Below, piece after piece: positions 34,549 through 44,980 of a stretch of 64,000 bases of DNA. This DNA is from Plasmodiophora brassicae (lineage: Eukaryota > Endomyxa > Phytomyxea > Plasmodiophorida > Plasmodiophoridae): NCBI GenBank assembly GCA_039704465.1, contig JASFAU010000003.1, positions 1,550,001-1,614,000 on the forward strand, read 5' to 3'. Made by a program: the position numbers and the translations under genes. The notes beneath the pieces are model-generated. The model did no database searches, was not told where the DNA came from, and worked only from the letters and a program-made list of their open reading frames with translations. Position 1 is the stretch's first letter. Each line of letters opens with the position of its first letter.

Positions 34549-36914
34549 ATGTGCAGTGCTGGCGCTCGTGTCGGCGTGCTCGTCGTGGTTGCCCTCGGTT
34601 CAGGACTCGCCGACGCCGTCACTCTGCGTTCCAGGGACAGTGTTTGCCATGTCGTCAACGCGACCGCCGCTGCCGGGCACTCTGCCGTGCTAAATGACGT
34701 ATTGAACGCGGTCGACGAGATCTGCGTCGTTCCTTTGTCCAACATCGCCAATACCGAACTCGAGCAGATTGTGGAGTATATTCACACAACCGCGCCACAT
34801 GAGGTTCTGCTGTTCGTTGTGTGCGATCCCTCCAGTGCGCTGAAGATGATCTACAATAGGTTGATCGAGCCGTACAATGGGCGCAGGACAAGCTCCGGTC
34901 GGGCGGCCTCAAGGCACAATGCCATCTGCTCGCAGCTGCCAACTTCCTTGCCATGCACCCGCTCATGGTCGCAATCGCGGCGACGAAGCGCACCTGGAAG
35001 GAGATCGCTGCCATGCGCGGTATGGTCCACGACGACCTCTACTCGTTCGTCGTGGACAACGCGCCTGGAATCGCCTGCCTTCGACAAGTCGCAACGAAGG
35101 ACCATCAGCGGGCGATCGCCGGCCGACTTCGTGACTGCTTCATGGCGGACGGCAACGTCAGCATTGTTAACGACGCACCATGGGATCGTTCCGGGAACGT
35201 GCTGCAATGGGCCGCTCGCCAGGGAGAGCAGGCGGTTGTCGACGTGCTGGTTGACGCGCCCGGTATCGACGTCAACGCTCTCGGCGGCTCTGGCCGGTCA
35301 CCGTTCCACGACGCCGTTGTGCACGGGCACCTGGATGTCGTCAGGTCGCTGCTAACCGCCACCGACATCGACGTCAACCTTCCGGACGCGTACCACAAGA
35401 GGCCGTTGCACAGAGCCGCCGCGTTCGTACACGACGACATCGTGGCGTTGCTGCTGACGGCTCCAGGGATCGACGTCAACGCGCGCGACCTGAGCAGAAA
35501 GACGCCACTGCACGTCTTAGGGGTACCTCCTCGTGCTGACCCAGACTACGTTGCCCGGTCAATGCGAAGCCTCTGGCTGCTGGCGAACGCCCCCGGGATT
35601 GACCTGAACGCGCGAGATGCCAACGAGAGGACGCCGTTGCACAGTGCCGTCGCTGGCAGGCGCAACCTTGTCGCGACGTGGCTGTTGAACCATCCCGACG
35701 TCGACGTCAACACGCACGACCGTATCCATGGGCGCACACCTCTGCACACGGCCGTCGCCAATGGGGAAACGCACGTCGTCGCGGCGCTGCTCAATGCACC
35801 CGGGGCCGACGTTAACGCGCGCGACATGTTGGAGAAGACGCCGTTGCACCTCGCCGTTGTCGGTGACCATGACGTTGTCGTCGCGTTGCTGCTGTGTGCT
35901 GCCGCTGTCGACGTCAACGCGAAGGATTACCTCGGTAGAACGCCACTGCATCTGGCCGTTCGTAGCGAATACCCCGACAGCAACGTCCTCACGATGCTGC
36001 TGAACGACAGCAGGGTCGACCTGAACGCGCGCGAGGACACGAACGAGGACACGCCCCTGCACACGGCGGTCGAAGATGACAATGTCGATGTGGCCAGACT
36101 GCTCGTCAGCCGGACCGGGATCGCTGCCAACGCGCGGGACCATCACGGGAAGACGCCGCTGTTCCTGGCGGTCGCCGGTCGCAACGTGGAGATCGTCCAG
36201 CTGCTGTTGAGCGTTCCCGGCGTCGACGTCAACGCAGGTGACGCTGACCAACTGACGCCTCTGTTCCTTGTCGCGACCAGCGATGAGCCGAACGATATCG
36301 TCATCGTCAACTTGTTGCTGGCGGCTGCCGGGATCGACGTCAACGCTCGCGACAGGAACGGGGCGACGCCCCTGCACTTCGCAGCTATTCGTGGGTACGT
36401 CGATGGCGTTCAGCGGTTGCTGGGCCACCCCGACATCGACGTCAACGCCCAGGACGGGGACCAGCGGATGACGGCGCTGCATTTCGCCATCGTCTGCGAA
36501 CACGACGACGTCGCCGAGGTGCTGCTGGGCGCCCCCGGGATCGACGGCAACGCTCGTGACAGGTTCGAGCGGACGCCTTTGCACTTGGCCGCCGTACTCG
36601 GGCGCCACACGGTCGCCGCGTTGCTGGCGAACACGACCGGCGTCACCGTCAATGCCGACGCGGGCCTGCTGGCGACCCCTTTGCACGTCGCCGCCCTGTA
36701 TGGGCACCGGGCCGTCGTTGACGTGCTGCTGTCGTCGGCGGACGTCGACGTGACCGTGGAAGACGACCGCCAGCGGACAGCGCTGGACTACGCCGTCGCC
36801 TTGGGCCACGATGACATCGCCGCGCTGCTCAGTGCCCGCATGACACGCGAGGGACCCGATGCCGACGACGCAGGCAGTGGCGGCCCGGTGCCGAAACGGC
36901 GCCGCCTGCGCTAG
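34549..36914 (+). CDS. Skp1/POZ-like domain fused to a large ankyrin-repeat array, 769 aa
   Basis: Exons 34549-34803 and 34860-36914 join in phase 0. Residues about 25-130 resemble Skp1: VTLRSRDSVCHVV, VVPLSNIANTELEQIVEYIH, EVDRAVQWAQDKL and LLAAANFLAMHPLMVAIAAT (compare Skp1 PLPNV, WD..F, L..AANYL.I..L). From about residue 195 to 740 run about 16 ankyrin repeats with a recurring DVNARD..GRTPLH..V core. The C-terminus ends in a basic PKRRRLR, a likely nuclear signal. Skp1-like plus ankyrin suggests a substrate adaptor for a cullin ligase, but a cullin or F-box contact is not demonstrable. The first 24 residues look signal-peptide-like; the true start may be a later codon or an unseen exon. 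Confidence 0.8.
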
Positions 36915-37119
36915 GAATACACATGGCGCCCTACGCCCCGACTCTGATCGTGCGGCAGGCACCCCCTCCCATTCTCTCTGGTCGTCGCCGAGGCTTTAGA
37001 CGTGCTACGTCGTCGAACGCCAGCTGCTGCCGACCCGCATAGACGGTCGTGGATCACGCGTAATCCCCGTTTGGTACGAGTTTAGATGTGCGATGGACAT
37101 AGCAACGTTTGCAGCGAAC

Positions 37120-37527
37120 CTATGAGGCAGGAGGCGCCCCAGATTCATCCAGCTTGGGCGCCAGCGGAGTCTGGTGCGACACGTATGGTTTGAGGTTGAA
37201 CCCGGTGAGATCCGGCACCTGGTAATCGAGCATCTTGTCCAGGTTCGAGAACGACCGGTACACGCCTGTGTATACAGCAACGCGCGACTCAGACAACGTC
37301 CACACGGCGACATCCCTCCAGCACAATCACCTTTGCGGGTGATCCACCCGGTCTTCAGGCATCCCTTGCCCTTGTAGAACTGGTTATTGCCCCTCTTCGG
37401 GATCATGTTCCCCCGCAGGTTCTGCAACGACGCCGCGTCATCTCAGCGTCATACCGCAACGTTCGCCCCGACCCCTCCCGACCTTGGTCTTCTTCGACCT
37501 CAACAATCCACGGATGACGCCCAGCAT
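37120..37527 (-). CDS. Mitochondrial ribosomal protein mL41 (MRPL27/MRPL41), 93 aa
   Basis: Three small exons: 37527-37483, 37421-37331, 37265-37120. Exon 1 is a presequence (MLGVIRGLLRSKKTK). The body carries the mL41 core PKRGNNQFYKGKGCLKTGWI, TRKGVYRSF and VPDLTGFNLKPYVSH. It is a component of the mitochondrial large ribosomal subunit. Length is at the short end of the family. All three junctions keep frame and are needed to restore the conserved block. Confidence 0.85.
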
Positions 37528-37801
37528 GGTGGTCGTTCACAGGACGCCCCGGCCGACCGCGGCAACGCTTCCCGCCGCACGGCACTATTGACGCAAGCGC
37601 CGACACGATGCCGCCTCCTCCCCAAACTTAGCTGACGACCCGTTTCCCGTCTGTGCTCCCTGATGAGGATTATGTACCGCCGACATTGCCCATCACGGGC
37701 AGCTGAGCGAAAGGCACACTTGTGCCGCATGCAGAAGCGAAGAAGCGCGCGCTACTCGACGTCATAGCCAACCAGACAGCTCGTGCAATGTAGGCGTTTT
37801 A

Positions 37802-39988
37802 TTATTCCCGAAGCGTCACCCTTCTGCTCGTCCCGATTGTCCTTCGTCGGACCGTGCTGCGCCGATCGGTGGATGCAGGAGGAGGTGGCACGGCCGGCTG
37901 GTCTGGTGGGGATACGGACAACCGCAGCGCCTGTGGTGGCCCATTCCGGTCGTCGGTGCCCCGAATCGAATCCAAAGTGTCAACCGGCGCTCGTACCTGG
38001 ATTGCCCTCATGATCGTTTGCTCCTTCTCGAGGACATGGTCGATGGCGCCGCCGGTGATCCTCAGCGGCGGCCGCTCCTGCTGGACGTTCGTCGCCGCCG
38101 CGAGTTGATCTTTACAGATCGTGATGACAGCGTTGATGCGCACGTCCAGGTAGCCCGACTCGACGGTTGCGAACCCGTACCGACTGAACGCCCCGTGCTG
38201 TGCCGACCACGTCTGAGAACGTCCTGCACGTAACGACGCAGGGCGCACCTCTCTGTTGTCAGGTGGCAACCCGCCCAGGAAGATCGACGACAACGTCGGC
38301 GCGCCGCCAAGGAAGTACCGGTAGCACTGGTCGGTCAGCGTTCCAACTGGCCGCCACAGAGGTGATGAAATCTCGTGGCACCCGGCGCTAGCCGGCACCT
38401 GCCGACCCAACAATCAGGCCACATGCAATTGTGGCCTGCGCCGCACCCGGAACCACCTGAACGAACGTGTAGCCTTCGACGCGGTCGCGATCCCAGCAAT
38501 CGGTCGAGCTGACCTGGAAGTAGATTGTCGGCATCGGCACCACCGGGTGGTCCAACCTCCCGACCAGCTCGAGCTCGAACGGGAACGCAAACCGGCACAC
38601 TCCTGCTCTGGGCAGTTAGGCACCCGCCAACCGTGCATACGACGCACACGTACGTCGCCGCTCGTCGTCCACCACCGACGTGGCCATCTGCGTCAGCGAC
38701 GCGTTCCGCCGCGTGCGGTCGTGTTTGGACCACTGCCATCCTTCGGGCATGTCGACCTGGTACTGGACCCAGACGTTGTCGGCGTCCACATCGCGCGTCT
38801 GGCAGATCTCCCCGAACAGGTTCAGGACAAGGTACCCAGGTGCGGGACGATTCGTCAGCCGAGCCTATCCCTACCATGTTACGACCGCCCAATCATCGTA
38901 TGCAACGGTCGAGCGGCGATACGATGGGCGTTGCGGTCAGCGGCCGACGTATAGGGGCAGTAGTAGTAGTAGGGGCAACAGCGCCCCGTTCCGATACGTC
39001 TTCGACCCAGTACTCGTACCAGACACCGGCCGGGCTTCGAAACACGTGGGGCGGGGCGTCCGCCGGGCCGCCTGCCGAGAATTGTGGCCGAATATCGAAC
39101 GTCCCGTTGTCGAACAGTCGCACCTGGTACAGGACGTGTTCGTATCCGACGCGTTGCACCTGTGGCGAATAACGGTCAGACAGGTGCCCAACCCGAGGGC
39201 GGCCACGTTTGACGGGGATGCCTTTGCCCAATGCTTCAGCTCGTTGTCGTTGTCGGGCAGATCGACGCAAGAGACGACCGTCATCTTGACGGATCGTGGA
39301 TCACGACGACAGGATCCGCTGCCCATGGCCGCGTTCATCGCCAGCGCATTCAGCCTGCGATTCGACGACGACGTCACGTTCTCCTCCAGCATCGACGGAT
39401 GGATCTGTCGCGGAGGCCCCCATTACGCGTTCTGTATCGATCCCAGGGCGAACGGCCTACGTAATCGTCAGCGTCGACCTTGGTCGCCAGGAGGACACCG
39501 CTCTGCTGAAGGATATGCGTCCGGGAGGCGGCCTCGATGTCGTCCGTCTTGTAGGCCGCCTTCAGGAACGTCCTGATGTTGTCGAGGTACGCGCGGTCGT
39601 GATGCGCCTTGGGGACGTTCCTCGAATGGCAGCAGGTCAGGATCTCCCTGGCCGTGTACACCTTCTCCTGCCAGGCGAGCGTCTTCTCCAGGACGACTTC
39701 TTTCAACGCCGGCAACGCCATGCCGGGCGTAGCCGTTGCCAGCGATGGTAGCGCCTGCTGCGACGTCGTCGTCGTCGTCGGTTTCACCGGCGGTGGCGAT
39801 GCCATCATTCGTTCGCGTTTGGCGCGCAACAGGGCGGCCTTGTGCGTGTCCCGATGCGACGCCTGGGCGTCCGTCTGGTGACGTGACTTCTTCAGCGTCA
39901 CCTTGATCTTCAGGTTCGCGATCTGGTCCTGGGTGAAGTACCTGTGCGGCACCAGGGCCGGCGCCGTTGCCCGGCCGCCCTCCACCAT
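37802..39988 (-). CDS. MKS1: MKS1, B9-domain ciliary transition-zone protein, 636 aa
   Basis: Six exons: 39988-39461, about 39383-39207, 39159-38923, 38864-38650, 38607-38399, 38346-37802; the sum is 637 codons. The acceptor of exon 2 is the least certain. N-terminal MKS1 features: IANLKIKVTLKKSRHQ and TLAWQEKVYTARE. The B9 (C2-like) domain spans about residues 335-480: DNVWVQYQVDMPEGW, FAFPFELELVGRLDHPVV, TDCWDRDRVEGYTFVQVVPG, VGTLTDQCYRYFLGG. MKS1 with B9D1 and B9D2 builds the ciliary gate. Its presence fits the axonemal dynein at the left edge. The Pro/Arg-rich C-tail is longer than in animals. Confidence 0.9.
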
Positions 39989-40081
39989 CGCTATATCGGT
40001 GTGACGACGACCCCACCCAGCAATGGCTGCGCGTACCGTCCTACGTACGTAGGCGCGCGTTTATCATTCGGTCAGCGCGAA

Positions 40082-41170
40082 TCACGCAGCGTCCGGGTGG
40101 TGGACCACGACGAACTCATGGGGTTGCTGGACGAGGACGTCAACAATGGAACGCGGCGGGGCGCCCTGGAAGCAGATCCGGTAGGTCTGGGCGAACAGCG
40201 GGAAACGTGCGGTCAGGCCTCTGGCGACGATGACGTCGTGGACCTCGGCGGCGCTGAGCGTCCCCTGCAGCTTCTGCCCATGGAGCATCTCGGCCTCGAG
40301 CCTGTCGAACGGTGTCCCGGTGCGAACGAACTGTTCGGCGACGCGCCGGTTCCGCCCCGAGAAGCAGGTCGTGATCATGTCGGCGACGCCGCAGCTCAGC
40401 AGCATGGTCCGGTCGCAGACGTGATCGCCGAACAGGACCCGGGCGAGACGCATCGTCTCCTCCATGCCGATGCGGACGACGGCCGCCTTCGTGTTCGTGC
40501 CGAGGTCGAGGCCGTCGACGAACCCGGCGGCCAGCGCCACGACGTTCTTCAGGGCGCCGCACGCCTCCAACCCGTCGATGTCGGTCGTCGCCTGGACGCG
40601 AAAGTACGGACGCTGGAACATGGCCTGGAAGACGGCAGCGTGCGCGACGTTACGGCACCCGATAGTCGCCTCTGAGAATTGCTCACGGGCGACCTGATCG
40701 GCGACGTTCGCGCCGCTCAGCGCCGAGCAGTCGATGCGGAGAGCGTCCCGGATCATGCCCGACATCGTCCTCATGCGGGCGTCGTGCGCGTGAAGACCCT
40801 TGATCAGGGAGATCGCGATCGCGTCGCGACGAACGTGCGCGGCGATCCGGTCGAGAAGCGTCCCGAGGAACTGGTGCGGGCAGACGAACACGAGAATGGC
40901 GGCGCGGGACACCACAGACAGCAAATCGGACGATGCGTGCACGTTGTCCGGTAGGGGGATCCCGGGCAGGTAGCGCGGGTTCTCGTGTGCCGAGTTGATC
41001 GTCTTGGCCAGGTCGACGTCGCTGGCGATCGGCTCGACGTACAGGTCGACGGTGCCGTAGAACATGTCGTCGTGGCTGGCCGCATTCTGCGCCAGGACGC
41101 GGGCGATGGTCGTTCCCCATGCGCCGGCACCGAGCACTGCAATCCGCATGCCTGCTGCTGCTGCGGTCAT
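40082..41170 (-). CDS. GPD1: NAD-dependent glycerol-3-phosphate dehydrogenase, 362 aa, intronless
   Basis: Reduces dihydroxyacetone phosphate to glycerol 3-phosphate with NADH. The Rossmann motif VLGAGAWGTTIARVLAQN is at about residues 11-28. FVCPHQFL, SLIKGL, SGANVADQVA and the substrate-binding block GALKNVVALAAGFVDGLDLG TNTKAAV follow in the normal order; length equals eukaryotic GPD1. No peroxisomal SKL tail (it ends HPDAA), so cytosolic. Single exon. The start at ATG 41170 is seven codons upstream of a second Met (MRIAVLGAGAWG). Confidence 0.95.
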   Translation of the reverse strand: MTAAAAGMRIAVLGAGAWGTTIARVLAQNAASHDDMFYGTVDLYVEPIASDVDLAKTINSAHENPRYLPGIPLPDNVHASSDLLSVVSRAAILVFVCPHQFLGTLLDRIAAHVRRDAIAISLIKGLHAHDARMRTMSGMIRDALRIDCSALSGANVADQVAREQFSEATIGCRNVAHAAVFQAMFQRPYFRVQATTDIDGLEACGALKNVVALAAGFVDGLDLGTNTKAAVVRIGMEETMRLARVLFGDHVCDRTMLLSCGVADMITTCFSGRNRRVAEQFVRTGTPFDRLEAEMLHGQKLQGTLSAAEVHDVIVARGLTARFPLFAQTYRICFQGAPPRSIVDVLVQQPHEFVVVHHPDAA

Positions 41171-41307
41171 CAGGATTCAGGGTCTGCTGCCGTCTATTTC
41201 TGTTGCACCGGAGCCGACCACGCGGGCTTCACGGGTTTGACCTCGCAACCGGCGCTGGGGACTTATCATCAGCCCGGTCTACTGGACGGGTTGGTGTATA
41301 GTCGACG

Positions 41308-42718
41308 CTAATTGTACACCATGTACTTGGCCGTCGCCGAGAACTTGGCGTATCCCTTGATGACCTTCTGGACGGCATCCAGCATGTCCTTCTCGCTGAT
41401 GGCCTTGCGTCGCGCGCGAATCGCGAACATGCCCGCCTCGGTACAGACCGAGCGAAGCTCGGCGCCGGACACGTTCGGCGTCAGGCGCGCGATAAGCTCC
41501 CAGCGAATGTTCTTCTCGCAGTTCACGCTCTTGCTGTGAATCTGCAGGATCTTCTTCCGCCCGTCCAGGTCGGGAACGCCGAACTCGATCTTCCGATCCA
41601 TACGACCAGGCCGCATGAGGGCGGGGTCCAGCGTATCCGGCCGGTTGGTCGCCATCAGGACCTGGACGCATGCACGTGTCAGGCACGTGCAAATTCGGGA
41701 TGGGACTTGTCACAACGAGCCGACCTTGACATTTCCTCGCGGATCGAATCCGTCGAGTTCAGTGACAATCTGAAGCATGGTTCGCTGGACTTCATTGTCG
41801 CCGCCGGCGCCGTCGTCGAACCGGGCGCCACCGATGGCGTCGACTTCATCGAAAAAGACAATGCAGGCCTTCTTCGAGCGCGCGAGCTGGAACAATTCCC
41901 GGACCATGCGCGCGCCCTCGCCGACGTACTTCTGGACAAGTTCGCTGCCGATGACACGAATGAAGCACGCATCCGTCCGGTTGGCCACAGCTCGGGCCGA
42001 CAGGGTCTTGCCCGTTCCGGGCGGCCCGTAGAGCATGACCCCCTTGGGCGGGTCGATACCGAGCTCAATGAATCGCTCCGGCTTCAGCAGTGGCAATTCG
42101 ACGACCTCCCTCAACTTCTCGATCTGTTCCTTGCAGCCACCCACATCATCGTAGGTAACGTCCGGCTTCTCCTCGACCTGCATCATCGTGACCGACGCGT
42201 CGATCTTGGGCGGCAGAGGGATCTGGATCTGGTACTTGCCCCTGTCCACACCCTACACGAAGAGTATATGTCAATGCCCCGGATGAATGCGACATCGGCA
42301 GTATCTGAATACGTACAACGCGCATGCCTTCCTCGATATCTGTTGGGGCGAGCCGTTCCCCGAGCCCGACGACATATTTCGCCATCTGCCTGATGTTGAT
42401 GACGTACTTGGCGTCTTCCGTGTTCGGGTTGATGATCTTCGTGCAGCGCGCAACCTGCAGCGGCTGCTCCTCCTGCATCATCTGCCTATCCAGGGCGAGG
42501 TCCCACTGAGACGGCGGCGCCAACCCCGTATCCGACTCCTTGATGCCCTTGAGCTCGTTGACCCGCTTCGCTTTCGACGCGATCCCCTCCTCCAGCTTCT
42601 TGATCGCCTTCGAGTACGGCCCGACGCCGTACGTTTTCAGCAACGCGATATCGCCCTCGTCGAGCGGCGTGATCTCCTTCGTCTCGGCGGACGGGTCATC
42701 AGTCGGGTCCACGGGCAT
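41308..42718 (-). CDS. RPT1: 26S proteasome regulatory ATPase Rpt1 (PSMC2), 427 aa
   Basis: Three exons: 42718-42317, 42252-41725, 41661-41308. One of six AAA+ ATPases that unfold substrates into the 20S core. Rpt1-specific text is seen: [68 protein letters not shown]. Walker A GPPGTGKT (about residues 209-216), Walker [17 protein letters not shown] and arginine-finger region GRMDRKIEF follow. The C-terminus is KYMVYN. Length is normal. Start chosen at MPVDPTDD; the open frame extends further upstream without support. Confidence 0.97.
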
Positions 42719-42945
42719 CTCGCCGCACACCTCCCCGCCTCTCGTTATTATCTCGACTGAGAGCAGAACCCCAAAAAAATCGGGGAAAACGACGGACCAT
42801 TCCGTCGCGCGTGACGCCAAATTTTGCTGCAGGGTCCCGGCTGGAAGCGGATTGGCAACGGGGCAGGGCGTTCCACCAGCCGTGTCGAGTCGCAGTGGAA
42901 GGGCGACGCGACTGTATTGCTCGTGGTGCAGCTGAAGGTGGCCGC
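42719..42945. promoter_or_regulatory. Shared divergent promoter region between Rpt1 and Ste24
   Basis: 227 bp separate the two divergent start codons, so both promoters must lie here or overlap. It contains an AAAAAAATCGGGGAAAACG stretch around 42774-42791. No PACE-like or other known proteasome box was identified. Confidence 0.6.
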
Positions 42946-44190
42946 ATGTCGTTCACGGCGATTGTGCTGGGCGCGATCGTCGTGCACTGGCTGCTCGATG
43001 TGTGCAGTACGGTGCTGAACATTGGGGCGCTGTCGACGGTTCTGCCGGCGAGGTTTCGGGGCGTCTACGAGCCGGAGCGGTACGCGAGATCGCAGGAGTA
43101 CACCAGGGCGAAGGGTCGCCTGTCGATCGTGTCGTCAACGTACAGCACAATCGTGTTCCTTGCGTTGTGGTTTTCGGGGTCGTTCAATGCCGTCGATGCG
43201 GCCGTTCGCCGACTGGGCCAGTCGACTATTGTCACTGGCATTCTGTTCATATTCAGCGTCCTTGCCATCCTTGCCGTCTTGGAATTGCCCGTGTCCGTCT
43301 ACATGACTTTCGTCATCGAAACGCGCTTTGGATTCAACAAGACTTCTGTATCCACATTCGTCACCGACATTCTGAAGAAGGTTGCACTGGCCCTCCTACT
43401 GGGTTCACCGCTGCTTGCTGTCTTGCTTTCTTTCCTGCTCTACGCTGGCCCATCGGCTTGGCTGTATTGCTGGGCTGCTCTTGCTCTGTTTACGTTGCTG
43501 ATGTTCTTCATTGGGCCCAAGTACCTGCTCCCGTTGTTCAATAAGCTGACGCCGCTCGACGATGCCGAGCTTGCTGGGCAGATCAGGCGTCTCGCTGACC
43601 GCGTGCGGTTTTCGTTCGGCTCGATTTATGTTATGGACGGTAGTAAGCGTTCGAACCACAGCAATGCATTCTTCGCCGGACTTGGTAGCACGAAGCGCAT
43701 TGTCTTATTCGATACGCTGCTGAAGTCGCAATCCTCGAACGAAATTGTCGCTATCCTCGGCCACGAAATGGGCCACTACAAGTTGGGCCACATCTACATG
43801 AACCTAGCGTTCAGCATGGCGCACACGTTCGCCCTCTTCTTCCTCATGAACTTCATCATCAACAGCGACGACTTGCCTCGGACGTTCCTGATCGAGAAAC
43901 GGTCGGTTTACGTTGGGTTGTTCTTCTTCACGCAGGTCCTGGCGCCAATTGAACTGGTCATGCAGTTCGCCATCACGGCCTGCAGCAGGTTCTGCGAATA
44001 CCAAGCGGACCGGTTCGCCGTCGATACGATTGACGACCCCGCCGACCTCGTCACTGCTCTCATGAAGCTCAGTGTGGACAACCTGTCGAACTTGACGCCG
44101 CACTGGCTGACTGTTGCAATGTCGTACACACACCCTCCGATTCTTCAACGCATTGAAGCGGTCGAATCTCGCATGGCAAACTCAACGTAA
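42946..44190 (+). CDS. STE24: CAAX prenyl protease 1, Ste24/ZMPSTE24 family, 414 aa, intronless
   Basis: Integral ER membrane zinc protease that cleaves CAAX proteins after prenylation. Multiple hydrophobic helices are visible (for example [56 protein letters not shown]). [11 protein letters not shown] and [15 protein letters not shown] are family signatures. The zinc motif HEMGH is at about residues 273-277 and the third-ligand region EYQAD near 351. C-terminal [15 protein letters not shown] is also typical. Divergent from Rpt1. Confidence 0.95.
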   Translation: MSFTAIVLGAIVVHWLLDVCSTVLNIGALSTVLPARFRGVYEPERYARSQEYTRAKGRLSIVSSTYSTIVFLALWFSGSFNAVDAAVRRLGQSTIVTGILFIFSVLAILAVLELPVSVYMTFVIETRFGFNKTSVSTFVTDILKKVALALLLGSPLLAVLLSFLLYAGPSAWLYCWAALALFTLLMFFIGPKYLLPLFNKLTPLDDAELAGQIRRLADRVRFSFGSIYVMDGSKRSNHSNAFFAGLGSTKRIVLFDTLLKSQSSNEIVAILGHEMGHYKLGHIYMNLAFSMAHTFALFFLMNFIINSDDLPRTFLIEKRSVYVGLFFFTQVLAPIELVMQFAITACSRFCEYQADRFAVDTIDDPADLVTALMKLSVDNLSNLTPHWLTVAMSYTHPPILQRIEAVESRMANST

Positions 44191-44733
44191 GATCAACCGT
44201 ACTCGGCGAGGCTGACGCCCGTGTGCTAATGTGTACTGTCAGAAAGCGTCGACAATGAGGAAGATGAGGACCTGCCGCTCCGGCGCCGCCTAGTGTAATA
44301 CATTCATTGATGAGGGTTCGCGGGGAGGGGGTCCAAACGGAACGAGGAGAGAGTCGAAGTCGTGCAGGAGTCACAATGTGAATGTCCTCGCACCACTGCA
44401 CCATCACGGCAGGAGATGTTGATCGCGTTCGCTAGTACAAACGAATGAAAGTACAGTAAACGCTGTATGTTGAACAAGGGCAAAGGAAGGCGATGCGTGG
44501 ACCAATTCAGTCCACCTGCCATGCTTTACGTCACGGTGGTGTGGAGCGCATTGGAAGCGGCAATATCTGGAGACGTGACGTCTCTGTTCGCGGAACCATG
44601 CTGCCAGTACGTTGGAGTGTGAGTCAACCTCGCAGCTGCGTGTGCACCGAATCTCGGTCCACCTTAGCTTCACACGTATTCTGGGCCCGCATTCGCCATT
44701 CGTAAGTGTTCGCCCTGAGTTAAAACGGCGCCA
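44191..44733. other. Intergenic, no gene seen
   Basis: Short open frames only. It should hold the Ste24 3' end and the promoter of the 44734 gene. Confidence 0.5.
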
Positions 44734-44931
44734 ATGGCGTCGTTCAAGGTCATACTTCTCCTGCTTGTCGTCGTCATCGTCTCACTGGCCGCCGTTGCTG
44801 ATGCAAAGTCGAGACCGCCGTTCTTTGTCAACCACGCGAGGTCAGACAAGAGCCGAGATCGGGCCAAGAATGCCATCAACAGAAAGCGGGCGCAGATCGC
44901 GAAGTCACGCCACAGGCCACTCAAGAAATAG
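44734..44931 (+). CDS. Small secreted basic peptide, 65 aa
   Basis: ATG-initiated 65-codon frame. Residues 1-24 form a clear signal peptide (KVILLLLVVVIVSLAAVADA). The predicted mature part, about 41 residues, is strongly cationic (KSRPPFFVNHARSDKSRDRA, then a KKRAQ-like helix region to RHRPLKK) and has no cysteine. It ends 50 bp from the convergent Nup96 stop. Family not recognised. Antimicrobial, signalling or polyanion-binding roles are possible but unsupported. Confidence 0.6.
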   Translation: MASFKVILLLLVVVIVSLAAVADAKSRPPFFVNHARSDKSRDRAKNAINRKRAQIAKSRHRPLKK

Positions 44932-44980
44932 ATACGTCTACCTATGTACACAGGGTCGCTTCTCATGCGCGATGCGAGCG

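Noticed and set aside
35559..36962. 467-codon open frame antisense to the ankyrin exon
   Set aside because: Periodic only because the ankyrin repeats are periodic; the real frame has perfect ankyrin motifs on the other strand.
38525..39576. Long plus-strand frames over MKS1
   Set aside because: MKS1 on the minus strand gives six exons with family motifs and exact phases; the plus frames have no domains.
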